From Erysipelotrichaceae bacterium (GTDB lineage: Bacteria > Bacillota_I > Bacilli_A > Erysipelotrichales > Erysipelotrichaceae): 7,621 nt of DNA. The stretch covers positions 1-7,621 of the forward strand of contig JAFWKS010000322.1 of assembly GCA_017511325.1 (NCBI GenBank). Direction: 5' to 3'. Below the pieces are notes generated by a model. It was not told the DNA's origin. It saw nothing but the letters and a program-made list of their open reading frames with translations, and made no database searches. Positions within the stretch are counted from its first letter, which is position 1; every line of letters begins with the position of its first letter. Positions 1 through 5,789 of the stretch are shown here, piece by piece. A program made the position numbers and the translations under genes.

Positions 1-897
1 TATGCGACCGTCACCGGCAAGAGTGCCAATATCTCCATCTTCCATCTGGGCGTATGGAGAACACCGATCTCGATCCTGGTATTCTTTGTGGTCATGTGCA
101 TGTCGGTCATTCCGCTTATCACTTTTGCGCTTGAATCGCTTTTGTCATACACAGGCGTCTATGATCTGAACAATCTGACTTTGAGCTTCTGGATCGGCCG
201 TGCACAGGGACATGACACATGGCAATCCGAGTCCGGCATCCTCATAAACCGTGAAGTATATCGTACATTATGGAACAGCCTTAAGCTTTCGACCGTCTGT
301 TCATTAGGCGCAGGTACACTTGGTTTCCTGGCTGGCTACAGTATCGTCAGAAGAAGAGGAAGCTTTATCTCAAGGCTGGTCGAGGATCTGACCTTTATTC
401 CTTACCTGATCCCTTCCATGGCTTTATCCGCAATATATCTTTCCATGTTTTCTTCCAAACACGGGATCATTCCTTCGCTGTACGGATCGTTCGCTATCCT
501 GGCTTTGATCGGTACGGTCAAGTATCTGCCGATGGCTTCAAGAAGCGGTGTCAACTCGATGCTGCAGCTGTCACCGGAGATCGAAGAAGCCGGTATCGTC
601 ATGGGCGTTCCGTGGGTGAAGAGAATGACGAGGATCATCATCCCGATCGAAAAGACGACCATCGTTTCAGGTTATCTGCTCCCGTTTATCTCGGCAATGA
701 GAGAACTGAGCCTGTTCGTCATCCTGGTTACTGCAAACAACAGAATCCTTACAACTTTGCTGCTGTTCTATGATGAGAAGGGCTATACCCAGTTCTCGAA
801 TGCGGTTAACCTGCTGATTATTATCGTTGTTCTGTTAATTAACTTTACGGTTGAAAAACTCACCGGAGCTTCAATCGAAAAAGGTGTAGGAGGATAA
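1..897 (+). CDS. ABC transporter permease, FbpB/AfuB type (5'-truncated, C-terminal half)
   Basis: Inner-membrane permease subunit of an ABC importer of the iron(III)/sugar-phosphate (FbpB/AfuB) class. The frame is open from base 1, so the gene starts upstream; the GTG at 88 is an internal valine codon, not the start. The visible 298 residues hold six hydrophobic segments (about residues 22-48, 94-116, 130-150, 157-179, 223-245 and 268-284). An EAA loop at about 196-215 (EEAGIVMGVPW...IIIP) is the site that docks on the ATPase. The opening stretch (VTGK...LGVWR) resembles the linker before the second permease unit of two-unit FbpB proteins, so roughly half the protein is missing. The stop codon lies 2 nt before the ATPase start, so the two are co-translated. 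The family is often annotated as iron transport, but AfuABC shows that members can carry hexose phosphates, so the substrate is unknown. The binding protein is probably encoded upstream. Confidence 0.9.
   Translation, partial: YATVTGKSANISIFHLGVWRTPISILVFFVVMCMSVIPLITFALESLLSYTGVYDLNNLTLSFWIGRAQGHDTWQSESGILINREVYRTLWNSLKLSTVCSLGAGTLGFLAGYSIVRRRGSFISRLVEDLTFIPYLIPSMALSAIYLSMFSSKHGIIPSLYGSFAILALIGTVKYLPMASRSGVNSMLQLSPEIEEAGIVMGVPWVKRMTRIIIPIEKTTIVSGYLLPFISAMRELSLFVILVTANNRILTTLLLFYDEKGYTQFSNAVNLLIIIVVLLINFTVEKLTGASIEKGVGG
888..893 (+). promoter_or_regulatory. Shine-Dalgarno of the ABC ATPase gene
   Basis: AGGAGG lies inside the last permease codons, 6 nt before the ATG at 900. It is a perfect anti-16S match and contrasts with the genes in this window that have no such site. 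Confidence 0.85.
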
Positions 898-899
898 AA

Positions 900-2015
900 A
901 TGCCAACAATTAAATTAGTAAATGTAACCAAACAGTTCGGAAAAGGTTCACTGGCTGTTGATAAACTCAATATGGAGATCAAGGATGGTGAATTCGTTTC
1001 TCTGCTGGGTCCTTCAGGATGCGGAAAGACGACAACGCTGAGAATGATCGCGGGTCTTGAAACACCGACTGAGGGCGAGATATATTTTGATGATGTCTGT
1101 GTCTTCTCTGATGAAAAGGGTATCAATCTGTCACCTGATAAGCGTAATATCGGATTCCTGTTCCAGAACTATGCTTTGTGGCCTCATATGACCGTCAGAA
1201 AGAACATCTCTTTCGGTCTTGAAAACATGAAGTGGCCAAAGGAACAGATCGAAGCAAGAGTCGATGAGATCTGCAAGACGATGAGGATCGAAGAATACAA
1301 GGACCGTTATCCGGCTGAACTTTCCGGCGGCCAGCAGCAGCGTGTGGCTATTGCCCGTACTCTGGCACCGAATCCAAAAGTTCTGCTGATGGATGAACCA
1401 TTATCAAATCTTGATGCGAAATTAAGAAACGACATGAGAGCCGAATTGAAGAGACTTCATCTTACGACCGGTTCAACATTCGTATATGTTACTCATGACC
1501 AGTCAGAAGCTATGACTCTTTCAACCAAAGTAGCTTTGATCAAGCTGGGCATACTGCAGCAGTATTGCCCGCCACTAAAGCTTTACGGTGAACCGAACAA
1601 TATCTTCTGTGCCGACTTTATGGGCAATCCTAGCATGAACTTTGTCGAATGTCATGGCAAGAAAGAAGGAGATAAGATCATCCTTAACACCAAGAGATTC
1701 ATCTGTGAATTCACGCCTAACGATCCGATCGATGTTGCACAGGAAGGCGAATATGTCTTAGGTATCAGACCTGAATTCGTCAATGTTTCTGATGATGGCC
1801 TTACTGCTACAGTCATTTCTTCACTCCCTTCAGGAATGGAGACAACACTGTCTGTAGCGATCGATGACATCGTGCTTTCAGCTGTCGCGTTCGGCAGCAT
1901 CGACTTTGCGATGGATTCAGAAGTCAAAATCAATTTCTCCGGAAACAGATATGTCCTTTTCGACAAGGCTTCTACCAACAAGCTGACATTGGGTTCTCTT
2001 AGAGTGATTCAGTAA
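900..2015 (+). CDS. ABC transporter ATP-binding protein, MalK/PotA/FbpC class
   Basis: Cytoplasmic ATPase that powers the importer whose permease lies directly upstream. All nucleotide-binding motifs are intact in 371 residues: Walker [10 protein letters not shown] at 37-45, Q-loop Gln89, signature LSGGQQQR at 141-148, Walker B VLLMDEP at 161-167, D-loop SNLD at 169-172 and switch His199. Residues from about 240 form the C-terminal regulatory region, with a TOBE-like segment from about 285 (LGIRPEFV). The junction motif NPSMNF at 243-248 is characteristic of MalK/UgpC-type sugar ATPases more than of FbpC. Length is typical for the class. The start is fixed by AGGAGG at 888-893. The stop is 1 nt before the YesL-like gene. 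ABC function is certain; the substrate (iron, sugar, sugar phosphate or phosphonate) is not decided by the sequence. Confidence 0.94.
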   Translation: MPTIKLVNVTKQFGKGSLAVDKLNMEIKDGEFVSLLGPSGCGKTTTLRMIAGLETPTEGEIYFDDVCVFSDEKGINLSPDKRNIGFLFQNYALWPHMTVRKNISFGLENMKWPKEQIEARVDEICKTMRIEEYKDRYPAELSGGQQQRVAIARTLAPNPKVLLMDEPLSNLDAKLRNDMRAELKRLHLTTGSTFVYVTHDQSEAMTLSTKVALIKLGILQQYCPPLKLYGEPNNIFCADFMGNPSMNFVECHGKKEGDKIILNTKRFICEFTPNDPIDVAQEGEYVLGIRPEFVNVSDDGLTATVISSLPSGMETTLSVAIDDIVLSAVAFGSIDFAMDSEVKINFSGNRYVLFDKASTNKLTLGSLRVIQ

Positions 2016-2016
2016 A

Positions 2017-2655
2017 ATGGGAGACAATTCAGACTTTAACGTTAAATTCGGAAAACTGGCAGGGCGATTCACCAATATCGTCCTGCTTGGTTTTTTTACC
2101 ACTTTGTGTTCGCTCCCAATCATCACCATTGGAGCTTCTTTTACAGCGCTCAATGCCGCTACCAAAGCTTATCTGTTTGAAAACGAAGATAAACCTTTGA
2201 GGATCTTTTTTGAAAGTTTTAAAAAGCACTTCGGTCTTTCGACCAAGATCTGGCTTCTGCATATACTGGCGTATGCGGTGCTGATCTGGGATTATGTGTA
2301 TTACAGGACCAGTGAGGCGACGATCGATATACTGGCTTCGGCAGGCATATTCGTGACCTTCGCTTTCCTGGTGTTTGAAACTACGATGGTGTTTGTGGTG
2401 ATTGCCTTAGAAAAAAGCAAGAAGGTCTTTGAGACGATCAAGATCGCTCTGGATATCGCCATGATCTCACCGTTTCGTTCAGGGATGATCCTGTTTCTGG
2501 AGGCAGCTGTCGTGATAATCGCCTTATTCCTGTTTAGGGGCTTGATCCTGATCATCCCGGGAATAGTCGCCTATCTGGCCTGGCAGATCATTCCGGACAT
2601 GTTGAAGAACTACAAGTTTCGAAACAGCAACAGAAACAGTAATGAGCTATCGTGA
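2017..2655 (+). CDS. YesL-family (DUF624) membrane protein
   Basis: Small integral membrane protein of 212 residues with about five hydrophobic segments (near residues 21-43, 76-96, 104-130, 155-174 and 176-192). The motif LCSLPIITIGASFTAL at 30-45 is the hallmark of the YesL/DUF624 family. The C-terminus is a basic, asparagine-rich cytoplasmic tail. The molecular function of the family is not known; members commonly sit in operons with carbohydrate ABC transporters, and this one follows an ABC permease and ATPase by 1 nt. No good Shine-Dalgarno precedes the ATG, so it probably relies on translational coupling to the ATPase stop (TAA-A-ATG). The stop codon shares its last base with the operon terminator. 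Family assignment is firm; an accessory role in transport is inferred from position only. Confidence 0.85.
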   Translation: MGDNSDFNVKFGKLAGRFTNIVLLGFFTTLCSLPIITIGASFTALNAATKAYLFENEDKPLRIFFESFKKHFGLSTKIWLLHILAYAVLIWDYVYYRTSEATIDILASAGIFVTFAFLVFETTMVFVVIALEKSKKVFETIKIALDIAMISPFRSGMILFLEAAVVIIALFLFRGLILIIPGIVAYLAWQIIPDMLKNYKFRNSNRNSNELS

Positions 2656-2680
2656 AAGACGACCATGTGTTGTCTTTTTT
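2655..2680 (+). terminator. Rho-independent terminator of the ABC operon
   Basis: A perfect 9-bp stem, AAAGACGAC (2655-2663) with GTTGTCTTT (2669-2677) including one G-U pair, encloses a 5-nt loop. The T run spans 2675-2680. The stem begins on the last base of the YesL-like stop codon. There is no equivalent T tail on the minus strand, so it is one-directional. Confidence 0.87.
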
Positions 2681-2691
2681 GATTCAAACCT

Positions 2692-2720
2692 TTATCAGGG
2701 CGACGGGGATTTGCTATTAT
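2692..2720 (+). promoter_or_regulatory. Sigma-A type promoter of nadK, extended -10
   Basis: TTATCA (2692-2697, 4/6 to TTGACA) is followed by a 17-nt spacer and TATTAT (2715-2720, 5/6), with TGC immediately before the -10, the extended -10 pattern. It sits in the 48-nt gap between the upstream terminator and the nadK ATG. The predicted start of transcription is about 2726-2728, 1-3 nt before the ATG, giving an almost leaderless message. Seen by eye; no expression data. Confidence 0.65.
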
Positions 2721-2728
2721 AGATAAGT

Positions 2729-3490
2729 ATGAAGAAGATATACATCTATCCCAATCTCACGGAAGAAAGATATATAGAAAAAGTAAAAAAGGCCATCGCT
2801 TCTTTGGAAAAGAAAGGCCATATCTGCGTTTTAAATAAAAAAGATGGAACTTTGCTTTATGGCGAAGAATATGAAGAAAAAGGAAAGATCGATGACTGCG
2901 ACTTCATTGCTTCCTTAGGTGGGGATGGAACGTTCCTAAGAGGCTGCAAGCTTGCTTTGGATCATGACATGCCGATCTGCGGTATCAATTGCGGAAATCT
3001 CGGCTTTCTTTGTGCCTGCCAATTAAAAGACATCGATGATCTTGATATCGATACATTGAAGCAAAAAGATCTGTCTTTGCTGCAGTTTGAATATCAGGGC
3101 TCTGTATATAATGCCCTTAATGAAGTAGTTGTGGGCAAAGACTATTTCGGCGGTACTGTTGAACTGCAATACAGCAGTGGTGATCGCTATGAAAGATTCA
3201 AGGGAGACGGCCTGATCGTATGCACAGCGACTGGCTCTACAGCCTACAATATCTCAGCTGGCGGAACGGCGTTTAAAGAGGAAGATGGCATGATTGGCAT
3301 CACGCCGATCTGTCCTTACACCAAAGGCATAAAGGCAATAACGGTTGATCAGAAACAGAACGTTAAAATAAGCCTGGTCGACAAAAAATATACAGCTTCG
3401 ATCTTTGCGGACGGGATCCTGATCGGTCAATTGAGTGAGATCCTTGTGTGCATGTCCAAGAGGAAAGTAAAGGTCCTGAATAATAAATAG
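2729..3490 (+). CDS. nadK: NAD kinase (ATP/polyphosphate-NAD kinase)
   Basis: Cytoplasmic enzyme that phosphorylates NAD to NADP, the only route to new NADP in most bacteria. The 253 residues carry the family motifs in order: GGDGT at 64-68 with the expected catalytic Asp66, the NE pair at Asn131-Glu132, and the nucleotide-binding stretch GDGLIV...TGSTAYN at 159-174. Two positions look divergent from the usual consensus: Ala167 where proline is common in the TPTGSTAY motif, and Tyr197 (PICPY) where many members have His. Neither removes a core catalytic residue, so activity is expected. The gene is a separate unit between two terminators with its own promoter. No Shine-Dalgarno sequence precedes the ATG; the N-terminus MKKIYIYPNL fits the family start, so the site looks right and translation is probably from a leaderless message. 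Confidence 0.93.
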   Translation: MKKIYIYPNLTEERYIEKVKKAIASLEKKGHICVLNKKDGTLLYGEEYEEKGKIDDCDFIASLGGDGTFLRGCKLALDHDMPICGINCGNLGFLCACQLKDIDDLDIDTLKQKDLSLLQFEYQGSVYNALNEVVVGKDYFGGTVELQYSSGDRYERFKGDGLIVCTATGSTAYNISAGGTAFKEEDGMIGITPICPYTKGIKAITVDQKQNVKISLVDKKYTASIFADGILIGQLSEILVCMSKRKVKVLNNK

Positions 3491-3499
3491 GAATGATGG

Positions 3500-3526
3500 C
3501 CACTTAGCTTAAACTAAGTGGTTTTT
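3500..3526 (+). terminator. Rho-independent terminator after nadK
   Basis: A perfect 8-bp inverted repeat, CCACTTAG (3500-3507) and CTAAGTGG (3514-3521), encloses a 6-nt loop and is followed by five T (3522-3526). It starts 9 nt after the nadK stop. Its loop and right arm overlap the only possible -35 region for rsmG. Confidence 0.88.
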
Positions 3527-3537
3527 CAAAGTATAAT
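3509..3537 (+). promoter_or_regulatory. Promoter of rsmG, overlapping the nadK terminator
   Basis: A perfect TATAAT at 3532-3537 lies 17 nt downstream of a weak -35, TTAAAC (3509-3514, 3/6). The -35 falls in the terminator loop. Transcription should begin near 3544, which is the A of the rsmG ATG. The -10 is strong; the -35 assignment is tentative. Confidence 0.6.
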
Positions 3538-3543
3538 ATTTAT

Positions 3544-4239
3544 ATGACACTGCAGGAATTTCTGAGCCAGCTTAAAAAAAGAGATATCGAACTCAACGAT
3601 GTGATGATCGATCAGCTTAACGTTTACGCAGAATATCTCAAGGAATACAACGAGAACGTTAATCTGACGGCTATAACTGCATATGAGGATGTGCTGGATA
3701 AGCATTTCTATGATTCACTTCTGGCGGTGCAGAAAGATCTGCAGGGGACGCTCGTGGATGTCGGAACAGGAGCGGGATTCCCGGGTGTTGTGCTGAAGAT
3801 CGTTTATCCCGAATTGAAAGTCTTGCTTATAGAGCCGATCGGAAAACGCTGCATCTTTCTTAACAGCCTTATTGAAAAGCTCGGTTTGAAAGATATTGAA
3901 GTGATAAATGCAAGAGGTGAAGATTTCTCTCTTGAACATCGGGAACAGTACGATTACGTCACAGCCAGAGCTGTCAGTAATCTCAACAACCTGATCGAAG
4001 TCTGCGGTGCGATGGTAAAGGAAAACGGCTATTTCATCTGCATGAGAGGCAAGGATGGACGACAGGAGATCACCGATGCAGAAAAAGCCATTGAAACGAT
4101 GGGCTTCGAGGTCGAAAGTACAGTTGATGAACAGTTGTTCAACAATGACAAAAGGGTGATCGCGTATTTTAAAAAAGTAAAGCCGACGCCGTTAAAATAT
4201 CCTAGGAAATATAATATAATTAAAAAGAATCCGTTATGA
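3544..4239 (+). CDS. rsmG: 16S rRNA (guanine-527-N7)-methyltransferase RsmG (GidB)
   Basis: Uses S-adenosylmethionine to methylate N7 of G527 in 16S rRNA; loss in other bacteria gives low-level streptomycin resistance. The 231 residues match the family end to end: NLTAI at 40-44, HFYDSL at 54-59, SAM-binding loop DVGTGAGFPG at 72-81, acidic Glu97 after the second strand with KRCIFL at 101-106, ARAV at 141-144, and the conserved C-terminal YPRKYN...NPL ending. The N-terminus (MTLQEFLSQL) lines up with the usual family start, which supports the ATG at 3544 although no Shine-Dalgarno precedes it. The stop overlaps the noc start (ATGA, 4236-4239), so noc is coupled. Unusually, the upstream neighbour is nadK instead of mnmG. 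Confidence 0.96.
   Translation: MTLQEFLSQLKKRDIELNDVMIDQLNVYAEYLKEYNENVNLTAITAYEDVLDKHFYDSLLAVQKDLQGTLVDVGTGAGFPGVVLKIVYPELKVLLIEPIGKRCIFLNSLIEKLGLKDIEVINARGEDFSLEHREQYDYVTARAVSNLNNLIEVCGAMVKENGYFICMRGKDGRQEITDAEKAIETMGFEVESTVDEQLFNNDKRVIAYFKKVKPTPLKYPRKYNIIKKNPL
4192..4220 (+). promoter_or_regulatory. Possible internal promoter for noc-parA-parB
   Basis: TTAAAA (4192-4197, 4/6) is followed by 17 nt and TATAAT (4215-4220, 6/6) inside the last rsmG codons. A second, overlapping TATAAT occupies 4210-4215. The start of transcription would be about 4227, giving a leader of about 9 nt before the noc ATG. The tract is AT-rich, so chance matches are possible; it also encodes the conserved end of RsmG. 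Confidence 0.45.
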
Positions 4240-4988
4240 AAAAAGAAATAGTAAGAATAAGATTAGATAAGATCATTCCCAATCAGTCCCAGCCAAGACT
4301 TGATTTTTATGATGAATCAATAAAGGGACTGGCTGAATCTATCAGACAAAACGGCCTTCTGCAGCCGGTAACAGTAAGGAAAAACGGTGATAAGTTTGAA
4401 CTGATCGCCGGAGAAAGAAGATACAGAGCCTGCCGCCTAAACGGAGATAAGGACATTGAAGCCATCATCATGGAAAGCACCGATGATGAATCCGCAAAAC
4501 TGGCTTTGATCGAAAACCTGCAGCGTGAAGATCTCAATGCGATCGAACAGGCAATGGCGATGCGCAAGATCATGAAGTCAGAAGATCTGACACAGAGCGA
4601 ACTGGCAGAAAGACTTGGATACCGTCAGTCGACTGTCGCCAATAAACTGAGACTTCTGAAGCTTCCTGACTACGTCAAACAGGCGATCTCGCAGGGCATC
4701 ATCACTGAAAGACATGCCAGAGCGCTTTTGAATGTACCGGCTGAAAAACTTGAAGAAGTATACATGACGATCGTCAACCGCAAATACAACGTCTCCAAGA
4801 GCGAAGAATACATCAACCAGCTTCTTGAATCTCACAGGAAGTCCAAAGGTGTTTCCAATAATCTGAAGATCGGTATCAATACGATCAAACAGGCTTTTGA
4901 TCTGTGCAAGCAATCATGCATTGATTCAGATATGCAGGTGACTGAATACGAAGACAATGTCAAGATCGTCATAAGGATGAAGAAGTAG
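4236..4988 (+). CDS. noc: Nucleoid occlusion protein Noc (ParB family)
   Basis: ParB-like CTP-binding clamp that loads at NBS sites and blocks septum formation over the nucleoid. Of 250 residues, 1-110 form the CTP/ParB domain (NQSQPR at 16-21, GERRYRAC at 59-66, ENLQRED at 93-99) and about 119-144 the helix-turn-helix. Four residues matching those that separate Noc from ParB are all Noc-type: Gln131, Lys137, Lys142 and Arg159 (equivalents of Caulobacter ParB positions 173, 179, 184 and 201). This rules out a simple second ParB. The protein begins MKKEIVRIRL, directly at the CTP domain, and lacks the amphipathic membrane-binding extension of Bacillus Noc; an in-frame TAA at 4221-4223 rules out a longer start. 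There is no Shine-Dalgarno; the start overlaps the rsmG stop. parA follows 12 nt after its stop. Confidence 0.9.
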   Translation: MKKEIVRIRLDKIIPNQSQPRLDFYDESIKGLAESIRQNGLLQPVTVRKNGDKFELIAGERRYRACRLNGDKDIEAIIMESTDDESAKLALIENLQREDLNAIEQAMAMRKIMKSEDLTQSELAERLGYRQSTVANKLRLLKLPDYVKQAISQGIITERHARALLNVPAEKLEEVYMTIVNRKYNVSKSEEYINQLLESHRKSKGVSNNLKIGINTIKQAFDLCKQSCIDSDMQVTEYEDNVKIVIRMKK

Positions 4989-5000
4989 AAAGGGGTATAC

Positions 5001-5789
5001 ATGGCAAGGAAGATCGCTATCGCGAACCAAAAAGGTGGCGTAGGAAAGACCACTACCAGCATCAATCTGGCTGCCGGTCTAGCCTACTTGAATAAAAGAG
5101 TATTATTAGTTGATTTCGACCCTCAGGGCAATGCGACTCAGGGTCTTGGATACAGGGTTGGTCTTGGTGATCCGACTGTCTATGATGCCATACTCAACGA
5201 TGATGTAAACATCAGCGACTGCATCAGGACTTTGCAGAAACCGCCACTAGACATCCTGCCTTCCAACATCAATCTTGCCGGTGCTGATCTGCAGCTGGCC
5301 AAGATCGAAGAGGGAAGAGAATCCTATCTTAAAAGAGCTCTGGCAGATGTTGAAAACAGCTACGACTACATCATCATCGACTGTCCGCCATCACTGGGCC
5401 TTCTTAACACCAATGCCTTGACGGCTGCCGATTCGGTACTGATCCCGGTGCAAAGCGAATACTATGCTTTGGAAGGTATCACACAGCTGCTACAGACGAT
5501 AAGGCTGGTCCAAAGACTGTTCAATCCTAATCTGAAGATCGAAGGCGTCTTGCTTACGATGTACGATGCCAGGACCAATCTGTCGGCGGAAGTCGGTCAG
5601 GAGATCAGAAAGCACTTTAAAGAAAAAGCCTATCGTACTTACATACCACGCAACATCAAACTGTCTGAAGCACCAAGTACAGGTCTTTCGATCTATGACT
5701 ATGCGCTCAACTCTGAAGGCGCCAAGGCTTATGTTGCTTTGACAAGAGAAGTGATGAACAATAATGTGGAGGGCAACAATGGCCAATAA
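5001..5789 (+). CDS. parA: Chromosome partitioning ATPase ParA (Soj)
   Basis: Deviant Walker ATPase that forms ATP-bound dimers on DNA, is stimulated by ParB, and moves replication origins apart; in Bacillus, Soj also acts on DnaA. The 262 residues contain the deviant Walker A KGGVGKTT at 11-18 (signature Lys11, catalytic Lys16), Walker A' DFDPQGN at 38-44 with Asp40, Walker B IIIDCPPS at 124-131, and the DNA-binding Arg191 in DARTNL (equivalent of Bacillus Soj Arg189). PRNIKLSEAPS at 216-226 is also conserved. Length and the very short N-terminus are those of chromosomal ParA, without the N-terminal HTH of plasmid ParA proteins. AAGGGG at 4990-4995 is the Shine-Dalgarno. The 3' end overlaps parB by 11 bp, so the two are coupled. 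Confidence 0.96.
   Translation: MARKIAIANQKGGVGKTTTSINLAAGLAYLNKRVLLVDFDPQGNATQGLGYRVGLGDPTVYDAILNDDVNISDCIRTLQKPPLDILPSNINLAGADLQLAKIEEGRESYLKRALADVENSYDYIIIDCPPSLGLLNTNALTAADSVLIPVQSEYYALEGITQLLQTIRLVQRLFNPNLKIEGVLLTMYDARTNLSAEVGQEIRKHFKEKAYRTYIPRNIKLSEAPSTGLSIYDYALNSEGAKAYVALTREVMNNNVEGNNGQ
5768..5773 (+). promoter_or_regulatory. Shine-Dalgarno that fixes the parB start
   Basis: GGAGGG lies inside the end of parA and ends 5 nt before the ATG at 5779. The upstream in-frame ATG at 5764 would place this site within the coding region and has no Shine-Dalgarno of its own, so 5779 is the start. Confidence 0.85.

Noticed and set aside
88..90. GTG at 88 as the permease start
   Set aside because: The frame is open from base 1 and the upstream codons encode family-like sequence (VTGK...LGVWR), so this is an internal valine in a truncated gene.
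424..432. DnaA-box-like TTATCCGCA
   Set aside because: A single one-mismatch box inside the permease gene with no cluster and no AT-rich unwinding element; there is no sign of an origin in the window.
2644..2659. Possible parS site around CGTGAAA
   Set aside because: Only one half (CGTGAAA) matches; the left half does not pair as a palindrome, and the bases are explained by the yesL-like stop and terminator stem.
4236..4988. A second ParB (plasmid or integrated element) in place of Noc
   Set aside because: The four positions that separate Noc from ParB are all Noc-type, and the gene sits in the standard rsmG-noc-parA-parB order with codon use like its neighbours.
5764..5778. Upstream ATG as the parB start, adding five residues (MWRAT)
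   Set aside because: The GGAGGG at 5768-5773 is correctly spaced for the ATG at 5779, and ParB proteins usually begin with a short basic stretch before LGKGL.
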